NCBI GenBank assembly: GCA_963678075.2
Contig: CAXXPK010000004.1
Span: forward strand, 1 to 64,000
DNA from: Oleispirillum sp963678075
Lineage (GTDB): Bacteria > Pseudomonadota > Alphaproteobacteria > Rhodospirillales > Rhodospirillaceae
Direction: 5' to 3'
Length of the DNA stretch: 64,000 bases
Made by a program: the position numbers and the translations under genes. The notes under the pieces are model-generated. The model was not told the origin of the DNA and searched no databases. It worked only from the letters and a program-made list of their open reading frames with translations. This document shows positions 42,481 through 51,633 of the stretch, in pieces. Each line of letters begins with the position of its first letter. The stretch's first letter is position 1.

Positions 42481-43275
42481 ATGGAACCCATCGAAGGATC
42501 GTCCGGCGGCAATATGGAGGTTCGTTTAGCGGCGACCCCGGCCGAAATCGACGCGGCTCAGTCCCTGCGCTTTCGCGTGTTCTACACCGAGGGCGGCGCC
42601 CAGGCTTCCGCCAAGACCGCTGCGGCCTCGCGCGATTGCGATGATTTCGACGCGGTCTGCGATCATCTGCTGGTGATCGACCGGGCGCGTGGCGAGGCTC
42701 CCGCCGACTGCATCGTCGGCACCTATCGCCTGATGCGGCGTGAACACGCCGAGAAGATCGGGCGGTTCTATACCGCGGCGGAATACGATATCTCGCGGAT
42801 TCTGGCGTTGCCCGGCGCGATACTGGAACTTGGCCGGTCGTGCACCGACCCCGCCTATCGCAATCGCTCGACGATGCAGATGCTGTGGCAGGGAATCGCC
42901 AGCTACGTCTTCAGCCATGACATCACGATGATGTTCGGTTGCGCGTCGTTGAGCGGCGTCGATCCCGCCGCCCTGGCCCTCGAGCTCAGTTACCTGCACC
43001 ACTATCATCGCGCGCCCGACGACTTCTGTCCGCGCGCCCTGCCGCACCTTTATGCCGCGATGGATCTGATGCCGAAGGACGCGGTGTCGATGAAACAGGC
43101 CCTGAACGCGCTGCCGCCCCTGGTCAAGGGGTACCTGCGCCTGGGCGGATTCGTCGGCGATGGCGCGGTGGTGGACCGCCAGTTCAACACCACCGATGTG
43201 TGCGTCATGGTCAAAACCGACTTGATGACGGACAAGTATTTCCGCCACTATGACCGCACCGCGCGTGGCGGCTGA
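42481..43275 (+). CDS. olsB: Ornithine-acyl-ACP N-acyltransferase (OlsB-like)
   Basis: A 264-residue GNAT-related protein. It opens with EVRLAATPAEIDAAQSLRFRVFYTEGGA and contains LELGRSCTDPAYRN and MLWQGIASYVFSHDITMMFGCASLSGVDPA, the pattern of OlsB, which makes lyso-ornithine lipid from ornithine and a 3-hydroxyacyl carrier protein. The next gene, five bases on, is an acyltransferase that fits OlsA, so the pair probably makes phosphorus-free ornithine lipids. The ATG at 42481 is chosen; the frame is open upstream but overlaps fur. Confidence 0.88.
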   Translation: MEPIEGSSGGNMEVRLAATPAEIDAAQSLRFRVFYTEGGAQASAKTAAASRDCDDFDAVCDHLLVIDRARGEAPADCIVGTYRLMRREHAEKIGRFYTAAEYDISRILALPGAILELGRSCTDPAYRNRSTMQMLWQGIASYVFSHDITMMFGCASLSGVDPAALALELSYLHHYHRAPDDFCPRALPHLYAAMDLMPKDAVSMKQALNALPPLVKGYLRLGGFVGDGAVVDRQFNTTDVCVMVKTDLMTDKYFRHYDRTARGG

Positions 43276-43280
43276 TTGGC

Positions 43281-44156
43281 ATGCGACGCGACACTGAATC
43301 CACGCCGTCGCGCTTTGGCGAGCACGGTCGCCTCGACTCCCTGATCGCGGGGACGCGGTTGGCGGCGATCGTGGCGTGGTTTTTCCTGCTGCTCCCCATC
43401 TATTTGCTGTCGATGCTGTCGGAAGGCGCGCAGACCGTTTGCAACCGCCTGTTCTGGCGGGGCGTTCTGCTGTTGGCCAATATTCGGGTTCGGGTGCATG
43501 GGCGGCCCGCCGCGCTGCGCCCCCTGCTGCTGGTCAGCAACCATGTGTCGTATCTTGATATCCCGGTGCTGGGGAGTCTGATCCCCGGCGTCTTCGTCGC
43601 CAAGTCCGAAGTTGCGGGATGGCCGGGCATTGGATTTGTGGCGCGGTTGGGACGGGCCGTCTTCATCGAGCGCAAGCGGACCGAGGCGGCGCGTCAAAAA
43701 CGCGTTCTGGGTGACCGGCTGGAGCAAGGCACGCCGCTGATTTTGTTCCCCGAAGGCACCAGCGACGACGGCAACCGCGTGCGGCCTTTCAAAAGCACGC
43801 TGTTTTCCATCGCCGAGGAAGAAATCAACGGTCAGCCGGTGATGGTGCAGCCGGTGGCGGTCGCTTATACCCGTTGCTTCGGAGTGCCGATCGGCTATCT
43901 GTGGCGGCACTTCTTCGCGTGGTACGGCGACATGGATCTGGCCCCCCACTTGTGGGAGGTGCTGCACATGGGGCGCCTGACCGTCGAGGTGACCTTTCTG
44001 GAACCCTATACCCTGTCCGCCCTGGGTTCGCGCAAGAACGCCGCCGAAGTTTGCCGTGCCGCGGTGCGCGCCGCGGTTTCGCGCTCGCTCAGTGGGCGCG
44101 AGGCCGGACCCGATGTCTTGACTTTGCAAGGTCGGGTGTTACGGTTCAGGCCTTAG
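43281..44156 (+). CDS. 1-acyl-glycerol-3-phosphate acyltransferase family protein (OlsA/PlsC-like)
   Basis: A 291-residue acyltransferase. A membrane segment (LAAIVAWFFLLLPIYLLSML) precedes the catalytic block: VSNHVSYLDIPVLG (NHXXXD-type), FVAKSEVAGWPGIG, RAVFIERKRTEAARQ and LILFPEGTSDDGNRVRPFKSTLF. PlsC and OlsA share these motifs; tight linkage to olsB favours OlsA, adding the second acyl chain of ornithine lipid, although PlsC activity is possible. Confidence 0.88.
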   Translation: MRRDTESTPSRFGEHGRLDSLIAGTRLAAIVAWFFLLLPIYLLSMLSEGAQTVCNRLFWRGVLLLANIRVRVHGRPAALRPLLLVSNHVSYLDIPVLGSLIPGVFVAKSEVAGWPGIGFVARLGRAVFIERKRTEAARQKRVLGDRLEQGTPLILFPEGTSDDGNRVRPFKSTLFSIAEEEINGQPVMVQPVAVAYTRCFGVPIGYLWRHFFAWYGDMDLAPHLWEVLHMGRLTVEVTFLEPYTLSALGSRKNAAEVCRAAVRAAVSRSLSGREAGPDVLTLQGRVLRFRP

Positions 44157-44187
44157 GAACGGACCCGTCAAGGATCGAAGACCCCAG

Positions 44188-45552
44188 GTGAGCGGACTGA
44201 AGAAACTTTTTATCAAGACCTACGGCTGTCAGATGAACGTCTACGATTCGGCGCGAATCCGGGATGTTCTGGCGCCCCTGGGATACGTCGCGACCGACAC
44301 CCCGGCGGATGCCGATCTGGTCGTTCTCAACACCTGTCACATCCGCGAAAAGGCGGCGGAAAAGGTCTATTCCGACCTGGGTCGGTTGCGACCTCATCGT
44401 CAGGCCAAGGCGAAGGCCGGGGGGCGGATGTTGATCGCGGTGGCGGGCTGCGTCGCCCAGGCCGAGGGCGAGCGCCTGCGCGTCCGTGCGCCGATCGTCG
44501 ATATCGTGCTGGGGCCGCAGACCTATCACCGCCTGCCCGAGATGGTGGCGCGTGTTCTGCGCGCCGAGGGCGTCGCGGTGTTCGACACCGAATTTCCGGT
44601 CGAGCCGAAGTTCGACCATCTGCCGCCGTCCCATGCCGAGGGCGCCAGCGCCTTCCTGGCGATTCAGGAAGGTTGCGATCGCTTTTGCACCTATTGCGTG
44701 GTCCCCTACACCCGCGGCGCCGAATATGCCCGGCCCGCCGCCGCCGTGTTGGCCGAGGCGCGGCGACTGGTCGAGACCGGCGCGCGGGAAATCACGCTGC
44801 TGGGCCAGAACGTCAATGCGTGGGCGGGCGATGCCCCCGGCGACGGCACCTGGAGCTTCGGGCGGCTGCTGCGCGAAATGGCCGAGATTCCGGGCCTGGG
44901 ACGCTTGCGCTATACCACCTCGCACCCGAAAAGCGTGACCCCGGACCTGATCGCGGCGCATCGCGAGGTCGCGATTCTGGTTCCTTTTCTGCATCTGCCG
45001 GTACAGTCGGGATCGGACCGCGTGCTCAAGGCGATGAACCGCGCCCACACCGTTGCTGATTATCGGCGCACCATCGCGGCGCTGAAAATCGCCTGCCCCG
45101 ATTTGATGTTGTCCTCGGACTTCATCGTCGGTTTTCCCGGCGAGACCGAGGCGGAGTTCGAGGAAACCCTGGATCTGATCCGTGCGGTCGGCTTCATTCA
45201 GGCGTTTTCGTTCAAATACAGTCCCCGCCCCGGCACCCCGGCGGCGGCGATGCCGGATCAGGTGGCCGAGGCGGTTAAGGTCTCGCGTCTGGCCCGCCTG
45301 CAGGCGGAACCGGCGACGATTCAAGCGGACTTCAACGCGGCCTGCGTCGGGCGGACGATGCCGGTGCTGTTCGATCGTCCCGGACGGCACGCCGGGCAAT
45401 TGATCGGCCGCACCCCCACCATGCAGGCGGTGTATGCCAAGGCCCCGGCCGATGCGATGGGGACGATTCGCGCAGTGCGCATCGTCGCGGTCGGCTCCAA
45501 CAGCTTGCGCGGCGTCCTGGATGACGCCAAGGAAAGGGAAGCGGCGGAATGA
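44188..45552 (+). CDS. miaB: tRNA-2-methylthio-N6-dimethylallyladenosine synthase MiaB
   Basis: MiaB adds a methylthio group to A37 of tRNAs. The 454-residue protein has the N-terminal cluster-binding cysteines (IKTYGCQMNVYDS, NTCHIREKAAEKVY, VAGCVAQAEG), the radical-SAM motif IQEGCDRFCTYCVVPYTRG, and a C-terminal TRAM domain. The start is the GTG at 44188 (VSGLKKLFIKTYGCQ). Its stop overlaps the phoH start (ATGA), beginning a tightly packed gene run to lnt. Confidence 0.95.
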   Translation: MSGLKKLFIKTYGCQMNVYDSARIRDVLAPLGYVATDTPADADLVVLNTCHIREKAAEKVYSDLGRLRPHRQAKAKAGGRMLIAVAGCVAQAEGERLRVRAPIVDIVLGPQTYHRLPEMVARVLRAEGVAVFDTEFPVEPKFDHLPPSHAEGASAFLAIQEGCDRFCTYCVVPYTRGAEYARPAAAVLAEARRLVETGAREITLLGQNVNAWAGDAPGDGTWSFGRLLREMAEIPGLGRLRYTTSHPKSVTPDLIAAHREVAILVPFLHLPVQSGSDRVLKAMNRAHTVADYRRTIAALKIACPDLMLSSDFIVGFPGETEAEFEETLDLIRAVGFIQAFSFKYSPRPGTPAAAMPDQVAEAVKVSRLARLQAEPATIQADFNAACVGRTMPVLFDRPGRHAGQLIGRTPTMQAVYAKAPADAMGTIRAVRIVAVGSNSLRGVLDDAKEREAAE

Positions 45553-46577
45553 GCGTTTTGGGCAGGAACAGGCCGCCGCATCCGGTGGTGGGGTCGCGGG
45601 TTCTTGAGCTTGGCGGCAACGCGGAGGCGGCGGAGGTCTATGGGCCGCACAACGTCCACCTGGACCGGTTGGAGGCGCTGCTGGGAATCAGTTGCGCGCC
45701 GCGCGGCAATACCCTGACGATTTCCGGCGTGGCCCCCGCTCTGGCGGTGGCGGGGCAGGCGATCTTCCGGCTGGCCGAACGGGCGCGGGCCGGGCATGGC
45801 GTCGAAGCCGCCGATATCGACGCGGCGGTGCGGATGTCGCATGGCGATGGTGCTCCATCCTCGGCGGCGGACGACGCGGATGTCGCGCTGAAGACCCGCA
45901 AGAAGACGATTCTGCCGCGCACCCCCAACCAAGCCGCCTATATCCGCGCCATGCGGCGCTTCGATCTGGTGTTCGGTCTGGGTCCGGCGGGGACCGGCAA
46001 GACCTATCTGGCGGTGGCGATGGCGGTTTCGAAATACCTGAAGGGCGAGGTCTCGCGCATCATCCTGTCGCGTCCGGCGGTGGAGGCGGGGGAGAATCTG
46101 GGCTTTCTGCCCGGCGATATGCGGGAAAAGGTCGATCCCTACCTGCGGCCCCTTTATGACGCGCTGAACGACATGATGCCCGCCGACCAGGTGACCAAAC
46201 GCATCGAGTCCGGCGAGATCGAGATCGCACCTCTGGCCTTCATGCGTGGGCGCACCTTGTCCGATGCCTTCGTCATCGTCGATGAGGCGCAGAACGCCAC
46301 GGCGGTGCAGATGAAGATGCTGCTGACCCGCTTGGGCGAGGGTTCGATGATGGTGGTCAACGGCGATCTGACTCAGGTCGATCTGCCGAAGGGCGTGCGT
46401 TCCGGCCTGCGCGACGCCCTGGAGATTCTGGACGGGGTCGAAGGCGTCGGGGCGGTCGAATTCGGTGACCGCGACGTGGTTCGTCACGGTCTGGTGGCGC
46501 GTATCGTCTCCGCCTACGAGACACATACGCTGGCAACGCCCTATGCGGTGTCGCAAGGGGGACACCATGGCGTCTGA
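45549..46577 (+). CDS. PhoH-like ATPase (YbeZ)
   Basis: A 342-residue P-loop protein with a KH-like N-terminal part, then FGLGPAGTGKTYLAVAMAV (Walker A), RPAVEAGENLGFLPGDMREKVDPYLRP and AFVIVDEAQNAT (Walker B). YbeZ works with the endoribonuclease YbeY in ribosome and rRNA quality control. It overlaps miaB by four bases and ybeY by 11. Confidence 0.93.
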   Translation: MSVLGRNRPPHPVVGSRVLELGGNAEAAEVYGPHNVHLDRLEALLGISCAPRGNTLTISGVAPALAVAGQAIFRLAERARAGHGVEAADIDAAVRMSHGDGAPSSAADDADVALKTRKKTILPRTPNQAAYIRAMRRFDLVFGLGPAGTGKTYLAVAMAVSKYLKGEVSRIILSRPAVEAGENLGFLPGDMREKVDPYLRPLYDALNDMMPADQVTKRIESGEIEIAPLAFMRGRTLSDAFVIVDEAQNATAVQMKMLLTRLGEGSMMVVNGDLTQVDLPKGVRSGLRDALEILDGVEGVGAVEFGDRDVVRHGLVARIVSAYETHTLATPYAVSQGGHHGV

Positions 46578-47145
46578 GGAGATCGAGGACCGCATCGCCG
46601 CCGCCGACGGCGTCTGGGCCTTCGCGGTCTCGGCCATGCCGGGTTGGGATGCGGCGGTTCCCGCGTGGCGCGAGGTTCTGGCGCGGGTTGGGCTGGCGGC
46701 GGCGCCGGTTCTGGCCGCCACCCTGACCGCCGAGGGAACCCTGGCTCCCGCCGAAATCGCGGTGTTGCTGGCCGACGATGCGGCGGTGCGCGACCTGAAC
46801 CGCGATTGGCGGGGCAAGGACGCGCCGACCAACGTCTTGTCGTTCGCCTCTTGGTGGGACGACGATTGTCCGCCGCCGCCGGCGCCGGGCGCGCCCCTGC
46901 TTCTGGGCGATTTGGCGCTGGCGTTGCAGACCCTGATCGCCGAGGCGGCGGCCGAAGGCAAGACCGTCGCCGACCATTTCGCGCATTTGACGCTGCATGG
47001 TGTTTTGCACCTTTTTGGCCACGACCATCGGGACGCCGCCGACGCCCTGGACATGGAGACTCTGGAAATCCGTCTGTTGGCGGAGATCGGGGTGGACGAT
47101 CCCTATGGCGAGGCTGGGCTTCGCGGAGACTGCGACCATGATTGA
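46567..47145 (+). CDS. ybeY: Endoribonuclease YbeY (rRNA maturation factor)
   Basis: A 192-residue zinc-dependent ribonuclease. It contains DLNRDWRGKDAPTNVLSFAS and the zinc motif HLTLHGVLHLFGHDH near the C-terminus, the signature of the family. YbeY helps mature 16S rRNA ends and degrade faulty ribosomes. The ATG at 46567 is inside the phoH end; its stop overlaps corC by eight bases. Confidence 0.94.
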   Translation: MASEEIEDRIAAADGVWAFAVSAMPGWDAAVPAWREVLARVGLAAAPVLAATLTAEGTLAPAEIAVLLADDAAVRDLNRDWRGKDAPTNVLSFASWWDDDCPPPPAPGAPLLLGDLALALQTLIAEAAAEGKTVADHFAHLTLHGVLHLFGHDHRDAADALDMETLEIRLLAEIGVDDPYGEAGLRGDCDHD

Positions 47146-48058
47146 CCCGAGTTCCGATCCCTCCGCCACGGCGGAGGAGCCTCAACCTAGAAACGAGCGT
47201 TCGTGGTGGCAGGGGTTCAAGGAACGCCTGCCCTGGATTTCCGCTTCCGGCGGGGAACCGACGGTGCGCGAGGCCCTGGCCGAGTTGATCGAGGAAAGCG
47301 GCGAGTCCGATGCCCCGATTGACGCCCACGAGCGCCTGCTGTTGGGCAATATTCTGCACCTGCGCGATGTCAAGGCCGAGGACGTGATGATGCCGCGCGC
47401 CGATATCGTGGCGGTGTCGCTGGAGTCGTCGTTGCCCGATCTCGTCCGCCTGATGGTCGAGGAAGGGGTGTCGCGGATGCCGGTTTATCGCGAGACCCTG
47501 GATGACGCGCTGGGGCTGATCCACATCAAGGACGCGGTGCGCCATCTGGTCGCCGAGGAGGGGGTAGCCCTAAGCAAGATGTTGCGCCCGATCCTGTTCG
47601 TCGCGCCGTCGATGCGGGTGATGGATCTGTTGCTGGATATGCGGGTCAAACGCACCCACATGGCTCTGGTGATCGACGAATATGGCGGCGTTGACGGGCT
47701 AGTGACGATCGAGGATCTGGTCGAACAGATCGTCGGTGAAATCGAGGACGAACACGACGACGAGGCCGAGCCGGAGCTGGTCTTTTGCTCCGATACGGTG
47801 CTGGAAGCCGACGCCCGCGTCTCGGTCGAGGACTTCGAGCGGGCCGTCGGGTCGATCTTGAGCCCCGCCGAACGCGAGGACGCCGACACCCTGGGCGGTC
47901 TGGTGTTCTCGCTCGCCGGACATATTCCGGCGCGTGGCGAACTGGTGCCGCACGGCTCTGGCATTGAGTTTCAGATCGTCGATGCCGATCCGCGCCGCAT
48001 CAAGCGGTTGCGGGTGCGCAATCTGTCGCCGCGTTCCGCCAATGGCGAAGCCCCATGA
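47138..48058 (+). CDS. corC: CorC/HlyC-family CBS-domain protein
   Basis: A 306-residue cytosolic protein with two CBS domains (AEDVMMPRADIVAVSLES onwards, and MLRPILFVAPSMRVMDLLLDM to VDGLVTIEDLVEQIVGEIEDEHDDE) and a C-terminal CorC/HlyC domain (LGGLVFSLAGHIPARGELV). It lacks the DUF21 membrane part found in related transporters. CorC is linked to magnesium and cobalt efflux and, in this gene order, to envelope functions. Confidence 0.93.
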   Translation: MIDPSSDPSATAEEPQPRNERSWWQGFKERLPWISASGGEPTVREALAELIEESGESDAPIDAHERLLLGNILHLRDVKAEDVMMPRADIVAVSLESSLPDLVRLMVEEGVSRMPVYRETLDDALGLIHIKDAVRHLVAEEGVALSKMLRPILFVAPSMRVMDLLLDMRVKRTHMALVIDEYGGVDGLVTIEDLVEQIVGEIEDEHDDEAEPELVFCSDTVLEADARVSVEDFERAVGSILSPAEREDADTLGGLVFSLAGHIPARGELVPHGSGIEFQIVDADPRRIKRLRVRNLSPRSANGEAP

Positions 48059-49629
48059 AATCGTTCGCGGCGTTGATCGCCGGTCGTCGCGGTCCGGCGG
48101 TCGCCGTCCTGGCGGGCGCGGCGTCGGCGGCGGCGTTGCCGCCGCTGTCCTGGCTGCCGTTGCTGCCGCCGTGCCTGTCGGCGCTGTATGTTCTTTGGGA
48201 TGCTGCCGATGGGGCTCCGCGCCCCGGACGCCGCCGTTTTCTTCTCGGCTGGGGCTTCGGCCTCGGCTACTTCTCCGCCGGACTGTACTGGGTCGGTTAC
48301 GCCTTTCTGGTCGATGCCGCCACCTTCGGTTGGATGATTCCCTTCGCTCTGGCCGGTTTGGGGGCGGGGTTGGGTCTGTTCACAGGGACCGCCGCCTGGG
48401 CGGCGGGGTTCTCCGTGGCTCGTCCGCTGGCGCGGTGGGTCGGCTTCGCCGCCGTCTGGGTGGTCGTGGAGTGGCTGCGCGGCTGGGTGTTGACCGGATT
48501 TCCGTGGAATGCTTTGGGCTCGGTGTGGGCGATGTGTCCGGCGTTCGCCCAGGCCGCCGCCGCGATCGGCATGCTGGGCCTGTCCTGGCTGACCGTGTTG
48601 GCCGCCACCGCACCGGCGGCGGGCGCGGCGGGCGCCTTCGGTTCCGGGCGCGGCGTGGCGAAGGGGTGCGCCGTCGCCGTCGCCATTGTCGCGGCGCAGG
48701 GCCTTGGCGGGTGGTTGCGGTTGCCGGACGGCCCGGTTCCCGTGCAGCCGGGGGTGGCCCTGCGCCTGGTGCAGCCGAACATTCCGCAGACTGAAAAATG
48801 GTGGCGCGAGCAGCGGCGCGACAATCTGCTGCGTCAGGTCATGCTCAGCCGGATGCCGGGATGGGAAAGCCGCACCCATGTGATCTGGGCGGAGACCGCG
48901 TCCACCTTTCCGCTCGACCGACCAGAGGATGCCTTTGCCTGCCACTTGGTGGCGCAGGCGCCGCCGCCGGGCGGCTGGTTGATCGCGGGCGCCCCTCGTC
49001 GCACCCCGCCGGGCGAGCCGTTCAAGTTGTGGAACAGCGTCATCGCGATCGATGCCGAGGGCGGTGTCGGCGACATCCACGACAAGGCGCATCTGGTTCC
49101 CTTCGGGGAATACGTGCCGGGCGGGCGTTGGCTGCCGGTGGGCAAGCTGGCCGCCGGGCGGGTCGATTATTCCCCAGGGCCGGGCCTGCGCACGGTGCGA
49201 CTGCCCGGCACCCCGCCCTACAGCCCCCTGGTCTGCTACGAGGTAATCTTCCCCGGCGCGGTGGTCGATGCGGCCGATCGTCCGGATTGGATTCTGAACG
49301 TCACCAACGACGCCTGGTTCGGCATCAGCGCCGGGCCACACCAACACCTTGCCGCCGCCATTTTGCGCGCGGTCGAGGAGGGGCTGCCCCTGGCGCGCGT
49401 CGCCAATACCGGAATCAGCGCGGTGGTCGATCCCTATGGTCGTGTCGTCGCCAGCCTGGAACTGGGCCAGGGTGGTATCGTCGATGCGGTTTTGCCGCGG
49501 CCCCTGCCGCCGACGCCCTTTGCGCGATGCGGCAACGCCTTGCCGGTCCTCTTGGTTTTGGCGATTGGCGCGCTGATCAATTTCTGGGCGAGTCGCGGTT
49601 TGTCCCGGCCCCGCCGCATACCCACATGA
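48055..49629 (+). CDS. lnt: Apolipoprotein N-acyltransferase
   Basis: Lnt adds the third acyl chain to lipoproteins. The 524-residue protein has six to eight N-terminal membrane segments, then a periplasmic nitrilase-like domain with the catalytic glutamate in HVIWAETAST, lysine in DIHDKAHLVPFGEYVPGG, and cysteine in SPLVCYEVIFP, plus LNVTNDAWFGISAGPHQHLAAA. A last membrane segment (LPVLLVLAIGALINFW) ends the protein. The start overlaps the corC stop (ATGA). Confidence 0.95.
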   Translation: MKSFAALIAGRRGPAVAVLAGAASAAALPPLSWLPLLPPCLSALYVLWDAADGAPRPGRRRFLLGWGFGLGYFSAGLYWVGYAFLVDAATFGWMIPFALAGLGAGLGLFTGTAAWAAGFSVARPLARWVGFAAVWVVVEWLRGWVLTGFPWNALGSVWAMCPAFAQAAAAIGMLGLSWLTVLAATAPAAGAAGAFGSGRGVAKGCAVAVAIVAAQGLGGWLRLPDGPVPVQPGVALRLVQPNIPQTEKWWREQRRDNLLRQVMLSRMPGWESRTHVIWAETASTFPLDRPEDAFACHLVAQAPPPGGWLIAGAPRRTPPGEPFKLWNSVIAIDAEGGVGDIHDKAHLVPFGEYVPGGRWLPVGKLAAGRVDYSPGPGLRTVRLPGTPPYSPLVCYEVIFPGAVVDAADRPDWILNVTNDAWFGISAGPHQHLAAAILRAVEEGLPLARVANTGISAVVDPYGRVVASLELGQGGIVDAVLPRPLPPTPFARCGNALPVLLVLAIGALINFWASRGLSRPRRIPT

Positions 49630-49765
49630 AGGGTGAGCTTATTCGTGGCGGCGCGCCGCGAAGAGGGGCTTTCCAGGTTGACGATCATACAACCGCATGT
49701 ATAGAGTGCGCATAGGTTGATAAAAATCCGGGCAGGAGGGTGGCAGGTTCCACGAGGAGAGGAAA

Positions 49766-50275
49766 ATGCCAGTTATTTCCGCGAGACATCAGGAAACCGG
49801 CCGCACCCGTGGATCTTCGCGGGGGCGCACGCCGCAGGGCAATCCGAATCCCGTCGATGTTCATGTCGGCGCGCGGATCCGTCTGCGCCGGACTCTCCTG
49901 GGGATGAGCCAGGAACGTCTGGGCGACGCGCTGGGGCTGACTTTCCAACAAGTCCAAAAGTATGAACGCGGCACCAATCGTGTCGGCGCCAGCCGGTTGT
50001 GGGACCTGAGCCGGGTTCTCGAGGTCCCGATCAGTTTCTTCTACGAGGATATGTCCGACGACGTCGCCGACAAAAGCCCGCGCCTGATCGCCGGCCTTGA
50101 GGGCGAGCCCGAGGCGCTGGAGGCCGATCCCTTGAGCAAGCGCGAAACCCTGGAATTGGTGCGGGCCTATTACCGCATTCAGGACCCGACGGTTCGCAAA
50201 CGGGTGTTCGATCTGGCCAAGGCGTTGGCCGCCAGCGCCGAAGTCCTGGCGGTCCCTTCCGCCGACCCGCTCTGA
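49766..50275 (+). CDS. XRE-family helix-turn-helix regulator upstream of metK
   Basis: A 169-residue cytosolic regulator. The HTH (about residues 35-90) reads VGARIRLRRTLLGMSQERLGDALGLTFQQVQKYERGTNRVGASRLWDLSRVL, and the C-terminal half is helical (RETLELVRAYYRIQDPTVRKRVFDLAKALA). In many Alphaproteobacteria a homologue is found between lnt and metK, as here; its targets are not known to me. The start is 137 bases after lnt. A weak inverted repeat CAACC/GGTTG (49690-49719) lies upstream. Confidence 0.9.
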   Translation: MPVISARHQETGRTRGSSRGRTPQGNPNPVDVHVGARIRLRRTLLGMSQERLGDALGLTFQQVQKYERGTNRVGASRLWDLSRVLEVPISFFYEDMSDDVADKSPRLIAGLEGEPEALEADPLSKRETLELVRAYYRIQDPTVRKRVFDLAKALAASAEVLAVPSADPL

Positions 50276-50453
50276 CGGCGGGGCCGTTTCTCCTTCCCCT
50301 CGCGACGGTGATTTGCCGGAGCGTCCCCTTGCATTCTGCGGACAGCTCGGATACCAGGAAAGGCGTTCGCGCCGGGCGGTCTTCGTCCGGTTGGGTGGGG
50401 CGCCGGTTTCCAGCGTCGCCGCGTGGGAGTTCCTAAGCCAAGGGGGGCAATCG

Positions 50454-51623
50454 GTGTTCCAGTCGAACTACCTGTTTACCAGTGAATCGGTCGCCGAAGG
50501 ACACCCCGATAAGGTTTGCGATCGCATCTCCGACGCCGTCGTCGATACCTTCCTGGCGGCGGAACCGCGCGCGCGCGTGGCGTGCGAAACGCTGGCCACC
50601 ACCAATCGCATCGTGCTGGCGGGCGAGGTTCGCGGTCCGTCCTCGATCACCTCCGAGGTTCTGGAACAGGTGGCGCGCGACGCCGTAAAAAGCATCGGCT
50701 ACGAGCAGGACGGTTTCCACCACGCCACCTGCCAAGTGGACGTGTTGTTGCACAGTCAGTCCAGCGACATCGCCATGGGCGTCGATGCTTCCGGCAACAA
50801 GGACGAAGGCGCCGGCGATCAGGGCATCATGTTCGGCTATGCGGTCGATGAAACCCCGGAGCTGATGCCCGCCCCGATCGTTTTCGCGCACCGCATTCTG
50901 AAGGATATGACCGTCGCGCGGCATGATGGCTCCCGCCCCGAATTCGGCCCCGACGCCAAAAGCCAGGTGACGCTGCATTACGAAAACGGTCGTCCGGTCG
51001 GCGCCACCTCGGTGGTGGTGTCCACCCAGCATGCGGAATCGGCGCCGCAGGACGACATTCGCCGTTTGGTCCGTCCCTTCGTCGAGGCCGCGCTGCCGGA
51101 AGGGTGGATGCCCGAGGAAAGCGAATTCTACGTCAACCCCACCGGTCGCTTCGTGATCGGCGGCCCGGACGGCGATTGCGGCCTGACCGGGCGCAAGATC
51201 ATCGTCGATACCTATGGCGGCGCCGCGCCGCATGGCGGCGGGGCGTTCTCGGGCAAGGACCCGACCAAGGTCGATCGTTCGGCGGCCTATGCCTCCCGTT
51301 ATCTGGCGAAGAACGTGGTCGCGGCGGGTTTGGCGTCGCGCTGCCTGATTCAGTTGTCCTATGCGATCGGCGTTTCGAAGCCCCTTTCGGTTTATGTCGA
51401 GACCTACGGCACCGGCAAGTTGCCGGAGGCCGCGATCAGCGCCGCCTTGCAGGACCTGATGAATCTTTCCCCGCGCGGCATCCGCGAACACCTGAAGCTC
51501 AATCGTCCGATCTATGCGCGGACCGCCGCCTATGGCCACTTCGGTCGCGCGGCAGAGGCCGATGGAGGCTTCTCGTGGGAAGCCTGTGATCTGGTCGGCG
51601 ATCTGAAAAAGCTGCTGCCGTAA
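50454..51623 (+). CDS. metK: S-adenosylmethionine synthetase
   Basis: MetK makes S-adenosylmethionine from methionine and ATP. The 389-residue protein shows FTSESVAEGHPDKVCDRISDAV at the N-terminus, GAGDQGIMFGYA, the P-loop-like GGGAFSGKDPTKVDRSAAY and the normal C-terminus. The GTG at 50454 (FQSNYLFTSES after the initiator) has AGGGGGG just upstream; the frame is open earlier, but that sequence is non-coding leader. The 178-base leader has a fragmentary resemblance to a SAM-II aptamer that does not hold up (see rejected items). Confidence 0.96.
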   Translation: MFQSNYLFTSESVAEGHPDKVCDRISDAVVDTFLAAEPRARVACETLATTNRIVLAGEVRGPSSITSEVLEQVARDAVKSIGYEQDGFHHATCQVDVLLHSQSSDIAMGVDASGNKDEGAGDQGIMFGYAVDETPELMPAPIVFAHRILKDMTVARHDGSRPEFGPDAKSQVTLHYENGRPVGATSVVVSTQHAESAPQDDIRRLVRPFVEAALPEGWMPEESEFYVNPTGRFVIGGPDGDCGLTGRKIIVDTYGGAAPHGGGAFSGKDPTKVDRSAAYASRYLAKNVVAAGLASRCLIQLSYAIGVSKPLSVYVETYGTGKLPEAAISAALQDLMNLSPRGIREHLKLNRPIYARTAAYGHFGRAAEADGGFSWEACDLVGDLKKLLP

Positions 51624-51633
51624 CGGAATTGCG

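Noticed and set aside
49690..49719. Inverted repeat CAACC/GGTTG upstream of the XRE regulator as an operator
   Set aside because: Only five bases per arm match, with a 20-base gap; too weak to list as a site.
50290..50360. SAM-II riboswitch-like letters (GGTGATTTGCCG ... CTTGCA) upstream of metK
   Set aside because: The two short strings match the SAM-II style, but the P1 helix that should pair bases before TGATTT with bases after TTGCA cannot form, and the downstream AAA/GCTAAA part is missing. A covariance-model search would decide; without it I do not call a riboswitch.
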